The notes under the pieces were generated by a model. It saw nothing but the letters and a program-made list of their open reading frames with translations, ran no database searches and had not been told where the DNA came from. The translations under genes were made by a program, and so were the position numbers. Of a stretch of DNA of 31,312 nt, positions 15,358 through 23,372 are shown one piece after another; within the stretch, counting starts at the first letter, position 1; the number at the start of each line of letters is the position of its first letter. The stretch is taken from NCBI GenBank assembly GCA_016784945.1, contig JADHTP010000005.1, forward strand, positions 1-31,312. The letters run 5' to 3'. The DNA comes from Deltaproteobacteria bacterium. GTDB lineage: Bacteria > Myxococcota_A > UBA9042 > DTJE01.

Positions 15358-15998
15358 GTGAGTATCTCTACCAGTTGGCTGATTGTGTCGACGGTCCGAA
15401 CGCCCGGGAACTCCCGTTCGAAGTCCCGGCGCGTGAAGGTCCCGAGTTTGCCCACGAATTCCACACCGGACGACAGGGCCCGTTCGGCGTCCTTCAGGGA
15501 ATCGCCGATGAACACCATGTCCTCAAGACCAACGCCCAGGGTTTCGTGGATGTGGCGGAAGTGGTCCGCCCCCTTGAAGAAATTGTCCCTGGCCCCGAGC
15601 ACGAGGTCAAAATCCACGTCCGTGGATCTTTTCACGAACTGGTCCACCAGCTCCTGGAAATTGTTGGAGGACACCACCACGAGGAAACCTTCGCCCTGCA
15701 GCCGGGACACGGTCTGGGCGGTCTCTTTCGAAAAGGACTCGGAAAAGAACCCTTCCAGCTTGCCCTTTTCGAACTCGTCGGCCGCTTCGCCGTTCCGGGG
15801 GTCCGATGGAAACAGGACGTCCAGTTGTTGGATGAAGGGTATACCGGATGTCTGGAGATATTGCCGGCGCGCCCAGTCGCGATCTGCCCCGTAGCGCCGG
15901 TGAATGACACCGGCTGCCACGTCGGCGAATCCACCCATGGTGTCCACCAGGGTACCGTCGAAATCCAGGACGATCGCCTGCCTGCCAGCCACCTTCAT
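15354..15998 (-). CDS. HAD-superfamily phosphatase
   Basis: This protein of about 214 residues has all four HAD motifs: DFDGTLVDT (nucleophile Asp12, acid Asp14), SSNN, the lysine of FFKGADHF and GDSLKD. A helical cap follows motif I, as in phosphoglycolate phosphatase-like enzymes. It probably hydrolyses a small phosphomonoester. In this operon it is the best candidate for the phosphatase that would remove the terminal phosphate of a phosphorylated inositol diester or act on inositol phosphate; this is inference. The start is uncertain: ATG 15998 has GGGGG directly against it, whereas GTG 15992 (residue 3) would have that run at good 6-base spacing. It is the first gene of the minus-strand operon and overlaps the next by ATGA. 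Confidence 0.88.
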   Translation of the reverse strand: MKVAGRQAIVLDFDGTLVDTMGGFADVAAGVIHRRYGADRDWARRQYLQTSGIPFIQQLDVLFPSDPRNGEAADEFEKGKLEGFFSESFSKETAQTVSRLQGEGFLVVVSSNNFQELVDQFVKRSTDVDFDLVLGARDNFFKGADHFRHIHETLGVGLEDMVFIGDSLKDAERALSSGVEFVGKLGTFTRRDFEREFPGVRTVDTISQLVEILT

Positions 15999-16043
15999 CC
16001 CCCGTGTCGCCCTTTGTGGGCGCCGCAGTCACCGTGCCACCGG

Positions 16044-16072
16044 ACCTTAGAGGCGGACCCCAGGTATGTCAA
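16044..16072 (-). promoter_or_regulatory. Promoter for the HAD-nucleotidyltransferase-ROK operon
   Basis: On the minus strand an exact TTGACA (plus 16067-16072) is 17 bases from TAAGGT (plus 16044-16049), which keeps the most conserved -10 positions TA...T. Transcription would start near 16037, about 40 bases before the HAD start codon. No equally good promoter was seen for the divergent inositol-phosphate synthase gene. Confidence 0.5.
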
Positions 16073-16176
16073 GAATCCTCGTCACCGGCAGGCGCAACCG
16101 AAAACTTGCCTATCGGCCCGATCCTTGCTAGTTGTCACCTCGGCTGGATGAAATGGACTCGAAAGGGAAGGGGAAC

Positions 16177-17505
16177 ATGGCTCAGAAAAAGGAAATCGCG
16201 GATGTCAATGGCCGGATCGGCGTACTCACCGTTGGATTGGGTGCCGTGGGCACGACTCTTATTGCAGGCACACACCTGGTCCGGAAGGGGGTGGCCAAGC
16301 CCATCGGGTCCCTGACCCAGATGGGGACCATTCGACTGGGCAAGAGGACCGATGATCGGGTTCCCAGGATCTCCGATTTCGTTTCCCTGGCCAAGCTGGA
16401 ACAGCTGGTGTTCGGTGGATGGGACATCTTCAACGACAACGGTTACGAGGCGGCGAAGAACGCGGCGGTGCTGAGCAACGAGCACATCGAGGCCGTCCGG
16501 GAGGACCTGGAGAGCCTCAAGCCCATGGCGGCGGTGTTCGACCGGGAATACGTCAAGAAGCTGGACGGCCCCAACGTGAAGAAAGGGGCCAACCGCATGG
16601 AACTGGGCCTGCAACTTGTGGATGACATCGAGCGCTTCAAGGTCGAAAACGACTGCAACCGCATCATCATCATCTGGTGCGCGAGCACGGAGGTGTACAT
16701 CAAGGAAGCGCCGGTCCACGCCGACGTGGCGACCTTCGAGCAGGGCATGCGGGACAACGACCCCTCCATTCCTCCCAGCATGGTCTATGCCTGGGCCGCC
16801 ATGAAAACGGGCACGCCCTTCATCAACGGAGCCCCGAACCTTACGGTGGACGTTCCCTGGATCGTGGACTGGGCCGGCGAAAAGAAGATTCCCATCTCCG
16901 GCAAGGACTTCAAGACCGGCCAGACCCTCATGAAGACCATCCTGGCCCCCGGCTTCAAGGCCCGGCTCATCGGCCTGAACGGCTGGTTCTCCACCAACAT
17001 CCTTGGCAACCGGGACGGCGAGGTGCTGGACGATCCCGGTTCCTTCAAGACCAAGGAGGAGAGCAAGCTGTCCGTGCTGGACAGCATCCTGCAGCCCGAC
17101 AAGTATCCCGACCTGTACGGCGATTATTGCCACAAGGTCCGCATCAACTACTACCCGCCCCGGGGTGACAACAAGGAAGGCTGGGACAACATCGACATCT
17201 TCGGTTGGTTGGGCTACCCCATGCAGATCAAGGTGGACTTCCTGTGCAGGGATTCCATCCTTGCGGCACCCGTGGCCCTGGACCTGGTGCTTTTCACTGA
17301 CCTGGCCCAGCGGGCCGGCATGGGAGGCATCCAGGAGTGGCTGTCCTTCTATTTCAAAAGTCCCATCGTAGCCGAGGGCCTGTACCCGGAGCATGATCTG
17401 TTCATTCAGTTGACCAAGCTCAAGAACACCCTGCGATACCTGATGGGCGAGGAACTGATCACCCACCTCGGCATGGAGTATTACGGTTACTTCGACGAAG
17501 GTTGA
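16177..17505 (+). CDS. ino1: Myo-inositol-1-phosphate synthase
   Basis: This 442-residue NAD-dependent enzyme converts glucose-6-phosphate to inositol-phosphate. The N-terminal Rossmann loop is VGLGAVGTTLIAG. The conserved core is present in order: NRIIIIWCASTEVYI, TPFINGAPNLTVDVPWI, SGKDFKTGQTLMKTILAPGF with the active-site lysines, LNGWFSTNILGNRDGEVLD, and SKLSVLDSIL. The C-terminal part (INYYPPRGDNKEGWDNIDIFGWLGYP, abbreviated here to key blocks NYYPPRGD and IDIFGWLG) matches the long bacterial form. ATG 16177 is preferred because AGGGGAAC precedes it; an in-frame ATG at 16132 has none. It is one base from the epimerase gene and divergent from the HAD-nucleotidyltransferase operon. It is the key evidence that this locus makes an inositol compound. 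Confidence 0.95.
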   Translation: MAQKKEIADVNGRIGVLTVGLGAVGTTLIAGTHLVRKGVAKPIGSLTQMGTIRLGKRTDDRVPRISDFVSLAKLEQLVFGGWDIFNDNGYEAAKNAAVLSNEHIEAVREDLESLKPMAAVFDREYVKKLDGPNVKKGANRMELGLQLVDDIERFKVENDCNRIIIIWCASTEVYIKEAPVHADVATFEQGMRDNDPSIPPSMVYAWAAMKTGTPFINGAPNLTVDVPWIVDWAGEKKIPISGKDFKTGQTLMKTILAPGFKARLIGLNGWFSTNILGNRDGEVLDDPGSFKTKEESKLSVLDSILQPDKYPDLYGDYCHKVRINYYPPRGDNKEGWDNIDIFGWLGYPMQIKVDFLCRDSILAAPVALDLVLFTDLAQRAGMGGIQEWLSFYFKSPIVAEGLYPEHDLFIQLTKLKNTLRYLMGEELITHLGMEYYGYFDEG

Positions 17506-17506
17506 G

Positions 17507-18472
17507 ATGGCACGGAAGGTTCTGGTCACCGGCGCTGCCGGCTTCATAGGGTCCCACCTCTGCGAACGTCTGGTCGCGGCGGGGGACCGGGTGACGGGAC
17601 TGGACGACTTCAACGACTTCTATGATCCGGCCTTCAAGCACGCCAACCTCGCACAGTTGTCGGACAAAGCGGACTTCGAGGTGATAGAGGCCGACGTTCG
17701 GGATTTCGATACCGTGGACCGGATCCTGGGGGCGCAACAACCCGATATGGTGGTGCACCTGGCCGCGCGTGCGGGCGTTCGGCCCAGCCTGGAGGACCCG
17801 GCGGGTTACGCCCGGACCAACGTGGACGGCACGGTCAACCTGCTGGAGGCCGCGTCCAGGGCCGAGGTCCCCAGGGTGGTGTTCGCATCCAGTTCCAGCG
17901 TCTACGGCAACAACCGGAAGGTCCCGTTTTCCGAAGACGACCCCGTGGACCACCCCATCAGCCCCTATGCGGCCACCAAGAGGTCGGGAGAACTCCTGGC
18001 TCACACCTTTGCGCACCTCAAGGGGATGACCGTACCGTGCCTGCGTTTCTTCACGGTGTTCGGCCCCCGGCAGCGCCCCGACCTCGCCATATACCGTTTC
18101 CTGTCACTGGTGCACCGCGGCGAAACCGTTCCACTGCATGGTGACGGCACGAGCAGTCGGGACTACACCTTCATCGACGACATCGTGGATGGCGTGACGG
18201 CCGTCATGGACGCACAACTGGAGGGGGCGCCGGTGTTCAACCTGGGCGGCAGCCGTCCGGTGACTCTGTCCGAGCTGCTGTCGGCCATCGAAGAGACCGC
18301 CGGAAGGAAGGCCGTGATCGAGCGGCTCCCGGACCAACCCGGTGACGTGCGGCGTACCTTTGCCGACTTGCGGCGCTCGCGGGAAGAACTGGGCTATGAG
18401 CCACGGATCACCCTGGTGGAGGGTCTGCAGAGGCAGTTCGAGTGGATGCGGGAGCAGGGCCGGATCGGCTAG
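17507..18472 (+). CDS. NAD-dependent epimerase, UDP-glucuronate 4-epimerase-like
   Basis: This 321-residue extended short-chain dehydrogenase has TGAAGFIGSHLCERL for NAD binding, DDFNDFYDP, HLAARAGVRPSLEDP, SSSSVYG, the catalytic YAATK and FFTVFGPRQRPDLAI. The DDFNDFYDP and GPRQRPDLAI blocks are hallmarks of UDP-glucuronate C4-epimerases, which give UDP-galacturonate. The C-terminus carries the usual GDVRRTFADLRRSREELGY substrate-lobe helix. It follows the inositol-phosphate synthase after a single base, with GAAGG inside the previous gene as ribosome binding site, so the two form an operon. The link suggests that the inositol product may be glycosylated with a uronic acid, or that the operon also feeds surface polysaccharide; neither can be shown here. 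Confidence 0.92.
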   Translation: MARKVLVTGAAGFIGSHLCERLVAAGDRVTGLDDFNDFYDPAFKHANLAQLSDKADFEVIEADVRDFDTVDRILGAQQPDMVVHLAARAGVRPSLEDPAGYARTNVDGTVNLLEAASRAEVPRVVFASSSSVYGNNRKVPFSEDDPVDHPISPYAATKRSGELLAHTFAHLKGMTVPCLRFFTVFGPRQRPDLAIYRFLSLVHRGETVPLHGDGTSSRDYTFIDDIVDGVTAVMDAQLEGAPVFNLGGSRPVTLSELLSAIEETAGRKAVIERLPDQPGDVRRTFADLRRSREELGYEPRITLVEGLQRQFEWMREQGRIG

Positions 18473-18482
18473 CGCTCGTCAG

Positions 18483-18519
18483 AACGATCGACGATCAACG
18501 ATAAACGATAAACGATCAA
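18483..18519. repeat. Heptad repeat array D
   Basis: CG recurs exactly every 7 bases at 18485, 18492, 18499, 18506 and 18513, and the following position in phase (18520) is CA. Units include CAACGAT and two adjacent AAACGAT. It is the most regular array of the family and fills most of the 61-base gap between the convergent epimerase and phosphotransferase genes. Confidence 0.75.
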
Positions 18520-18533
18520 CATCAAGTCGCTGA

Positions 18534-19703
18534 CTATCGGGTCCGGATCTCCGCGGTGACCACGGCCTTGTGGGTGCCAGTGACGCCGTAGCGGGCATCG
18601 GTGGGGCTGCGGTCCGTGATGATGGTCAGGGCCGTGATGCTGGCGCCGATGAAGTACATGACCGCCACCATCCAGGGAAGACCCGCCATGCAAAGGAGCA
18701 TGAAAAGGAGGAGGTAGCCGTCGCGCTTGGCGATGGGCTGCAGGTAGACCACCAGGAAACGGCGGAATCCGGAAGCGTCCGGGGACTTGCTGAAATTTAC
18801 GCCACCGGAGTCGGTGGTCCCGTTCAGGATGAGACGTGAATAAGTGATCCAGTAGGCCGGCAGCGTCAGCATGACGCCCACCAGGCACAGGCCGAACAGA
18901 ACCTGTCCGTTCAACCCGCCGAAATGGACCCACAGGCCGTAGCCGAGACAGAGCGCCAGAAACACGGTGGAGATGTCGTCCAGGACCGTGTCGAGCCAGG
19001 CGCCCAGTTTCGACGTCTGGTATTTCAGCCTGGCGACCTCACCGTCGCAACCGTCCAGGATGGAGGACAGGTGCAGAAGGAGCCCACCCACAACGAAATT
19101 CGTGGTGGCCATGCACAGGGAGGCGGTGATGGCCGTAAAGAAGGTCACGAAGGACAGCATGTTGGGCGTCAGCGGCGTCTTGGACAGTACGCCGGAAATG
19201 GCAATGGACAGGGGTCGGTTCAGGGTCCTGGAAATGAGCCCGTCCACCCGCTTGCGCAGGGAACTCAGCAGCATGCGACGAGCCTGCCGATAACTGGCCC
19301 GGTCCGTCACGGGGATGGACGGTTTTCGCAGGTTGACCCACCGGATGGTGGAATCCTGGGACAAGTCGTAAGCCTGCTCGGGCGTGTCCACCGCGTCGGC
19401 CAGACCGTTGCGCACGGCCCGATCCACCACGATGATCGGCCGGCCTTCCACACGGGGCCTGAGGGCCGTGACTTCGCCCGAATCCTGTCGGTAGGAGGCG
19501 ACCTCGGCACCGAGCTTCTGGGGACCGACCAGTTCGCCGGGATAGAGAACCAGATCGGCGGTGCCGCCCAGTTCCGTGGCCTCGGTCAGGCCCGCGTGCT
19601 TCAGCATGAGCCCGGCACGCTCCGCAAGACCCAGTCCGAGGAGGTCGTTCTTGCCCGAAGGCAGGTTCCCCTGTTTCGGGGGAAGTACGATGAATTCCAT
19701 CAT
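18534..19703 (-). CDS. CDP-alcohol phosphotransferase, DIPPS-like, with degenerate N-terminal nucleotidyltransferase domain
   Basis: This 389-residue protein has a complete CDP-alcohol phosphotransferase signature: Asp217, Asp220, Gly221, Ala224-Arg225, Gly234, Asp238 and Asp242 in the D-G-x2-D-G-x2-A-R-x8-G-x3-D-x3-D pattern. About six membrane helices lie in the C-terminal half. The lead-in LLSSLRKRVDGLISRTLNRP and LTPNML resembles di-myo-inositol-phosphate-phosphate synthase (DIPPS). The first ~130 residues look like a shrunken nucleotidyltransferase: GLGLAERAGLMLKHAGL fits the family layout, but no GxGxRxxP...PK catalytic loop remains. In fused IPCT-DIPPS proteins that domain is active; here a free nucleotidyltransferase at 14605-15357 could replace it. 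Expected role: joining CDP-inositol to inositol-phosphate, or to a lipid acceptor. Two adjacent ATGs (19703, 19700) are possible starts. Confidence 0.85.
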   Translation of the reverse strand: MMEFIVLPPKQGNLPSGKNDLLGLGLAERAGLMLKHAGLTEATELGGTADLVLYPGELVGPQKLGAEVASYRQDSGEVTALRPRVEGRPIIVVDRAVRNGLADAVDTPEQAYDLSQDSTIRWVNLRKPSIPVTDRASYRQARRMLLSSLRKRVDGLISRTLNRPLSIAISGVLSKTPLTPNMLSFVTFFTAITASLCMATTNFVVGGLLLHLSSILDGCDGEVARLKYQTSKLGAWLDTVLDDISTVFLALCLGYGLWVHFGGLNGQVLFGLCLVGVMLTLPAYWITYSRLILNGTTDSGGVNFSKSPDASGFRRFLVVYLQPIAKRDGYLLLFMLLCMAGLPWMVAVMYFIGASITALTIITDRSPTDARYGVTGTHKAVVTAEIRTR

Positions 19704-19983
19704 TTACGAACCCATTCGAGTACAAACAGTCCAGGGCCACCAAGCAGCAATGTCCGTGCCTCCCGTTGGCGGAACACCGCTCAAGGCTGATGTGTCACGT
19801 TTTCATCGAAGCGACAGGCGTTTTCGGGCGGGGCATTCAAAAAGCGTGTGGACCTCGGTTCATCCGCAAAGTGGATGAAGGATCATCCACCGGCCGGATT
19901 GCCAGTCGCCATGTGGTGCCAGCGCGGCGAATAATGTACGCTTGACTTGATGAAAGGTCCGGAAACAGAACAGGAGCGGCTTC
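19704..19983. other. Divergent intergenic region, nothing firm
   Basis: This gap separates the minus-strand DIPPS-like gene from the plus-strand lipoprotein gene and must hold both promoters. A TTGACT at 19942 is the only good -35 hexamer toward the lipoprotein, but no convincing -10 follows at proper spacing. I see no heptad array, hairpin terminator or RNA gene here. Confidence 0.4.
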
Positions 19984-21894
19984 ATGACACAAAGACGCTT
20001 GAACCGCGGGTGTCCGCGACGGATCGGGGGGCTCGGGGCACTGGCCCTGGCCGCTTCACTGAGCCTGTCGCTGGCCTGTGGATGCTCCAACGGGACGGGC
20101 GAGCCCACGGACCAGGGCGTGTCCGACGATCGACCCGGCATCGTGGTCCCCAAGGACAAGATCGGAATTGATCATCACATGGGCGAAACCATTGAACCCG
20201 TTGACGTGATCGAGGAGACCCTGGAAAACCCGGGAATGGAAGTGAGCGACGGCATGGACGGGGACGCGGCGGACCAGGGGGCGCCGGACGACCCGGGAAA
20301 AGAGGCCGGTCCGTTGTCGGGACAGATCAAGGTGATTCCCCAGTTGCTGGACTTCGGTTTCGTGCCCGGGGGACAGGAAGGCAAGATCCCCTTTGCGGTC
20401 CAGAACCTCGGTCCCGGCGCCCTCATCCTGGAGAAGTTCACCATAGCCGGCGCCCCGGAAATCAGCCTGATCGTCGGATTCGATCCCAAGGTACAACTGG
20501 ATCACGTGGCCTACGAGATCCAGCCCCCCGTCCTGTTGAAGGAGGGGGCGCAGTTCGACGGTTTCGTGAAGTTCGTTCCGCTCCAGGCCAAGGAAATCTA
20601 TTCGGAGATGCGGGTCTTCACCAGTGACGCCACGTACCCCGACGGTTTCCAGGTCCATATCCAGGGCAACAAGAAGATGCCGTGCCTCCAGTTCGACCCG
20701 CCCGAACTGGACTTCGGACCGCTGGTGGTGGGCGACGGGGCCGAGGCCGAGGTGACCATCCTGTCCTGCGGGGAGCTGGCCCTGTCGCTGTTCGACCTGT
20801 CCTTTGCGTCGGCCGCCTTGCAGGCCGGCCTGTCACTGGACTTCGCCAAGTTCCCCGAGGGCGTTCCGCCCGACATCGACCACCCGCTGACCCTGGAGTC
20901 CGGCGAAAAGGTGAAGGTCAAGGTCCTCTACCAACCCGACACGGCCAATCCCAAGGGGCCCGACGGCATCCCCATACCGGGCGCCTTCGAGATGATGGCC
21001 AAGACCAACACCTTTTCCCAGTCGGAGTTCATGGACGTGGCGGGTTTCGCCGTCACCGACGCCTGCGCCATGCCCATCGTGAAGGTGGAAGAGGGTCTGG
21101 AAGTGCCCGTCGGGACGCTGATGCACCTGTCCGGTCTCAAATCCTATTCTCCCTATGGCGACATCGTCGAGTTCAACTGGACGGCTTCCCAGCCTGCGGG
21201 GAACGGGGGATTCCTGATCCCCAACGATTCCGTGGCGGAGCCCACCTTCCTCGTGGGCGTGCCCGGTGATTACGAATTCAGTCTTACGGTGGATGACGAG
21301 CAAGGCAAGGGTACCTGCCAGGTGACGTCCGTGACCGTGTCCGCCACGGCGGCGGAGGTGGCGACCTTCATCCTGACCTGGAAAACGGTGACAGCCTTCG
21401 AGCCCGTTCCGCCCTTCTTCGGACAGGACCTGGACCTGCACTTCCTTCATCCCAATGCCGCCGGGGTGGATGCCGACGAGGACGGGAAGCCGGATGGCTA
21501 CTACCACCTGCCCTGGGACGCCTTCTGGTACAACGCCTACCCGAACTGGGACAACAAGCAGCCCACGGCCTGGTACGACGACGACGCCCGTCTCCTGTAC
21601 GACAACGTGGACGGCACGGGGCCGGAAGTGGTGGTCATGGGACTCAAGTGCAACGCCGGAAACGACTACCGCGTCGGGGTCCATTTCTTCGGTGACTACG
21701 ACTACGGTCCGGTGGTGGCCACGATCCAGGCCCACGTGTCCGGGGAAATGGTCTGGGAGACCCAGGCCACCTTGAAGGACCTGGACCTGTGGGAAGCGGG
21801 CGTGTTCCACTGCGGGCCCAACACTGTGGAAAGCGTCCCGGGCCCCCTCATCAAGCACGACTACATCAACCCCAGTTTCGTCATCCCGCCGTAA
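19984..21894 (+). CDS. Large secreted lipoprotein with choice-of-anchor-like and PKD-like domains
   Basis: This 636-residue protein begins with Arg-rich residues, a hydrophobic core and a SLAC cleavage site (probable lipidated Cys32), so it should be a membrane-anchored lipoprotein. Residues ~35-110 are an acidic, low-complexity linker. Two beta-sandwich units of the ASPM/SPD-2/Hydin type follow, each opening with a LDFG phrase (LLDFGFVPGGQEG; ELDFGPLVVGDGAE). Next is a PKD-like unit (FNWTASQPAG ... GDYEFSLTVDDEQG). The last ~170 residues hold an Asp/Trp-rich domain (DLDLHFLHPNA, DADEDGKPDG, YPNWDNKQPTAWYDDDA, VDGTGPEVVV) with calcium-binding-like acidic loops. The function is unknown; cell-surface adhesion or structure is likely. 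GGAG precedes the ATG. An MFS exporter gene follows after about 55 bases. Confidence 0.88.
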   Translation: MTQRRLNRGCPRRIGGLGALALAASLSLSLACGCSNGTGEPTDQGVSDDRPGIVVPKDKIGIDHHMGETIEPVDVIEETLENPGMEVSDGMDGDAADQGAPDDPGKEAGPLSGQIKVIPQLLDFGFVPGGQEGKIPFAVQNLGPGALILEKFTIAGAPEISLIVGFDPKVQLDHVAYEIQPPVLLKEGAQFDGFVKFVPLQAKEIYSEMRVFTSDATYPDGFQVHIQGNKKMPCLQFDPPELDFGPLVVGDGAEAEVTILSCGELALSLFDLSFASAALQAGLSLDFAKFPEGVPPDIDHPLTLESGEKVKVKVLYQPDTANPKGPDGIPIPGAFEMMAKTNTFSQSEFMDVAGFAVTDACAMPIVKVEEGLEVPVGTLMHLSGLKSYSPYGDIVEFNWTASQPAGNGGFLIPNDSVAEPTFLVGVPGDYEFSLTVDDEQGKGTCQVTSVTVSATAAEVATFILTWKTVTAFEPVPPFFGQDLDLHFLHPNAAGVDADEDGKPDGYYHLPWDAFWYNAYPNWDNKQPTAWYDDDARLLYDNVDGTGPEVVVMGLKCNAGNDYRVGVHFFGDYDYGPVVATIQAHVSGEMVWETQATLKDLDLWEAGVFHCGPNTVESVPGPLIKHDYINPSFVIPP

Positions 21895-21949
21895 CTTCGA
21901 GGACGTTGCCCTGAAAGATGCCGGAAAATCGGGTGGGCTGGAAGTCCGT

Positions 21950-23326
21950 GTGGTGGCCGTGGCCTCCCTGGGATCGCTGGTGTCCTCCCTGACGGCCTCC
22001 GTGGTGGGTGTGATACTGCCCAAGATCGGGGCCTGGGCCCACATGGGCATCATGGACGTCCAGTGGGTGTCCCTGGTGCCCATGGTGGTGATATCGGCCG
22101 TGCTGCTGCCTGCCGGGCGACTCAGTGACATCATCGGTCACAAGCGGGTGTACCTGGGCGGCGTCGCCTTCGTGGGGGTGGGGAGCCTGGGCTGCGCCGT
22201 GGCCCCGGAGTTCTGGACGCTGTTGCTGGCGCGGGCGCTGTCCGGCGTGGGGGCGGCCATGACCATGGCCACTGCACCGGCCCTGGTGTCTCTTGCCGCC
22301 AGCCCGGGGCACAGGGGACGGGCGCTGGGCATGGTTTCCACCGCCATCTACGTAGGCCTGGCCTTCGGGCCGCCCCTGGGCGGCCTTCTGGAGTCCCTGG
22401 GGGATTTCAGGACCGTCTTCTGGTTCCAGGTGCCGGTGTCCGTCCTCCTCTACCTGTTCACGTGGAAGCTCATGCCGGAGACACCGGTACGGCCCGGTCG
22501 CAAACGGATCGATCATGCCGGGGCCTTCTTCCTCACGCTGGCCATCACGGGGCTCCTGCTGGCCCTTTCCCGAACGGAATCCTGGCCCCGATGGGCCATC
22601 CTGGCTTCGACCGTCGTGGGCATTCTGGGCCTGGTGGCCTTCGTGGCCGTGGAAAAGAGGACCGCGGTGCCCATGTTGGATCTGAGCCTCTTTGGCGACT
22701 GGACCTTCACGTCTGCCACCGTGGGCGCCTTGCTCAACTACGTGGCCGTCTTCCACGTGGTTTTCCTCATGCCCTTCTACCTGGATGACATCCTGGGAAT
22801 GGCAAGCCGGGAGGCCGGTCTCTACCTTATGGCCATGCCCATCGTCATGTCCCTGGTGGCGGGACCCAGCGGCTATCTGTCCGATCGGGTGGGCAGCCGG
22901 ATGCCGTCTTTCGTGGGAATGGCCGTCATGGCGGCCGGCATGGTCTGGCTGACCCACCAGGGAGCCGTGCTGGAATCACTGGGACTGCTGGCGGCCACTT
23001 GCGTGGTGGGGTTGGGGACCGGCATCTTCATATCGCCCAACACCAATACGCTCATGTCTGCCGCCCCACGGGCCAGCCAGGGGAGTGCGGCGGGCGTCAT
23101 GGCCCTGGCGCGGTCCGTGGGGATGATGGCCGGGACGGCGCTTTCCGCGGCGGTATACGGGACGGTCATGGAAGGAACGATGGCCTCGGGTGTACCGTTC
23201 GAGACAGCCGGCGCCGAGGGTTTGCGGGTGGCCTGGTGGGTCGGCGCACTGGTCGCCGTCGCGGCCTCGCTGGTGGTCCTGGTAAGGCCCCGGGCCTCGT
23301 CCCGGGGGCACGACTCCGGTGTGTAA
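21950..23326 (+). CDS. MFS efflux transporter, DHA2-like
   Basis: This ~458-residue protein has 12-14 hydrophobic helices. Motif A between helices 2 and 3 is GRLSDIIGHKRV. The antiporter motif C region is recognisable in YVGLAFGPPLGGLLESLG, preceded by RALSGVGAAM. The layout resembles EmrB/QacA-type (DHA2) proton-driven exporters of drugs or small hydrophobic compounds. The frame is open upstream and there is no ATG near the expected N-terminus. GTG 21950, with GGAAG five bases before it, is the best start, but another non-ATG start a few codons earlier cannot be excluded. It lies about 55 bases after the lipoprotein stop on the same strand and may share its transcript. The substrate is unknown. 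Confidence 0.88.
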   Translation: MVAVASLGSLVSSLTASVVGVILPKIGAWAHMGIMDVQWVSLVPMVVISAVLLPAGRLSDIIGHKRVYLGGVAFVGVGSLGCAVAPEFWTLLLARALSGVGAAMTMATAPALVSLAASPGHRGRALGMVSTAIYVGLAFGPPLGGLLESLGDFRTVFWFQVPVSVLLYLFTWKLMPETPVRPGRKRIDHAGAFFLTLAITGLLLALSRTESWPRWAILASTVVGILGLVAFVAVEKRTAVPMLDLSLFGDWTFTSATVGALLNYVAVFHVVFLMPFYLDDILGMASREAGLYLMAMPIVMSLVAGPSGYLSDRVGSRMPSFVGMAVMAAGMVWLTHQGAVLESLGLLAATCVVGLGTGIFISPNTNTLMSAAPRASQGSAAGVMALARSVGMMAGTALSAAVYGTVMEGTMASGVPFETAGAEGLRVAWWVGALVAVAASLVVLVRPRASSRGHDSGV

Positions 23327-23372
23327 ATGTGATAGCATGTTCCGTGTTGCGGAACGGTAAAAGAGGTACGCG

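Noticed and set aside
16105..16135. Promoter for the inositol-phosphate synthase gene at TTGCCT
   Set aside because: The only hexamer at 17 bases, TAGTTG, matches the -10 consensus poorly.
20833..22134. Minus-strand 433-codon frame across the lipoprotein and MFS genes
   Set aside because: His/Gly/Val-rich shadow of two well-supported plus-strand genes.
23339..23355. GTTCCG/CGGAAC hairpin as terminator after the MFS gene
   Set aside because: The stem is only 6 bp and is followed by GGTAAAAG rather than a T-run; it may be a leader structure of the zinc-ribbon gene.
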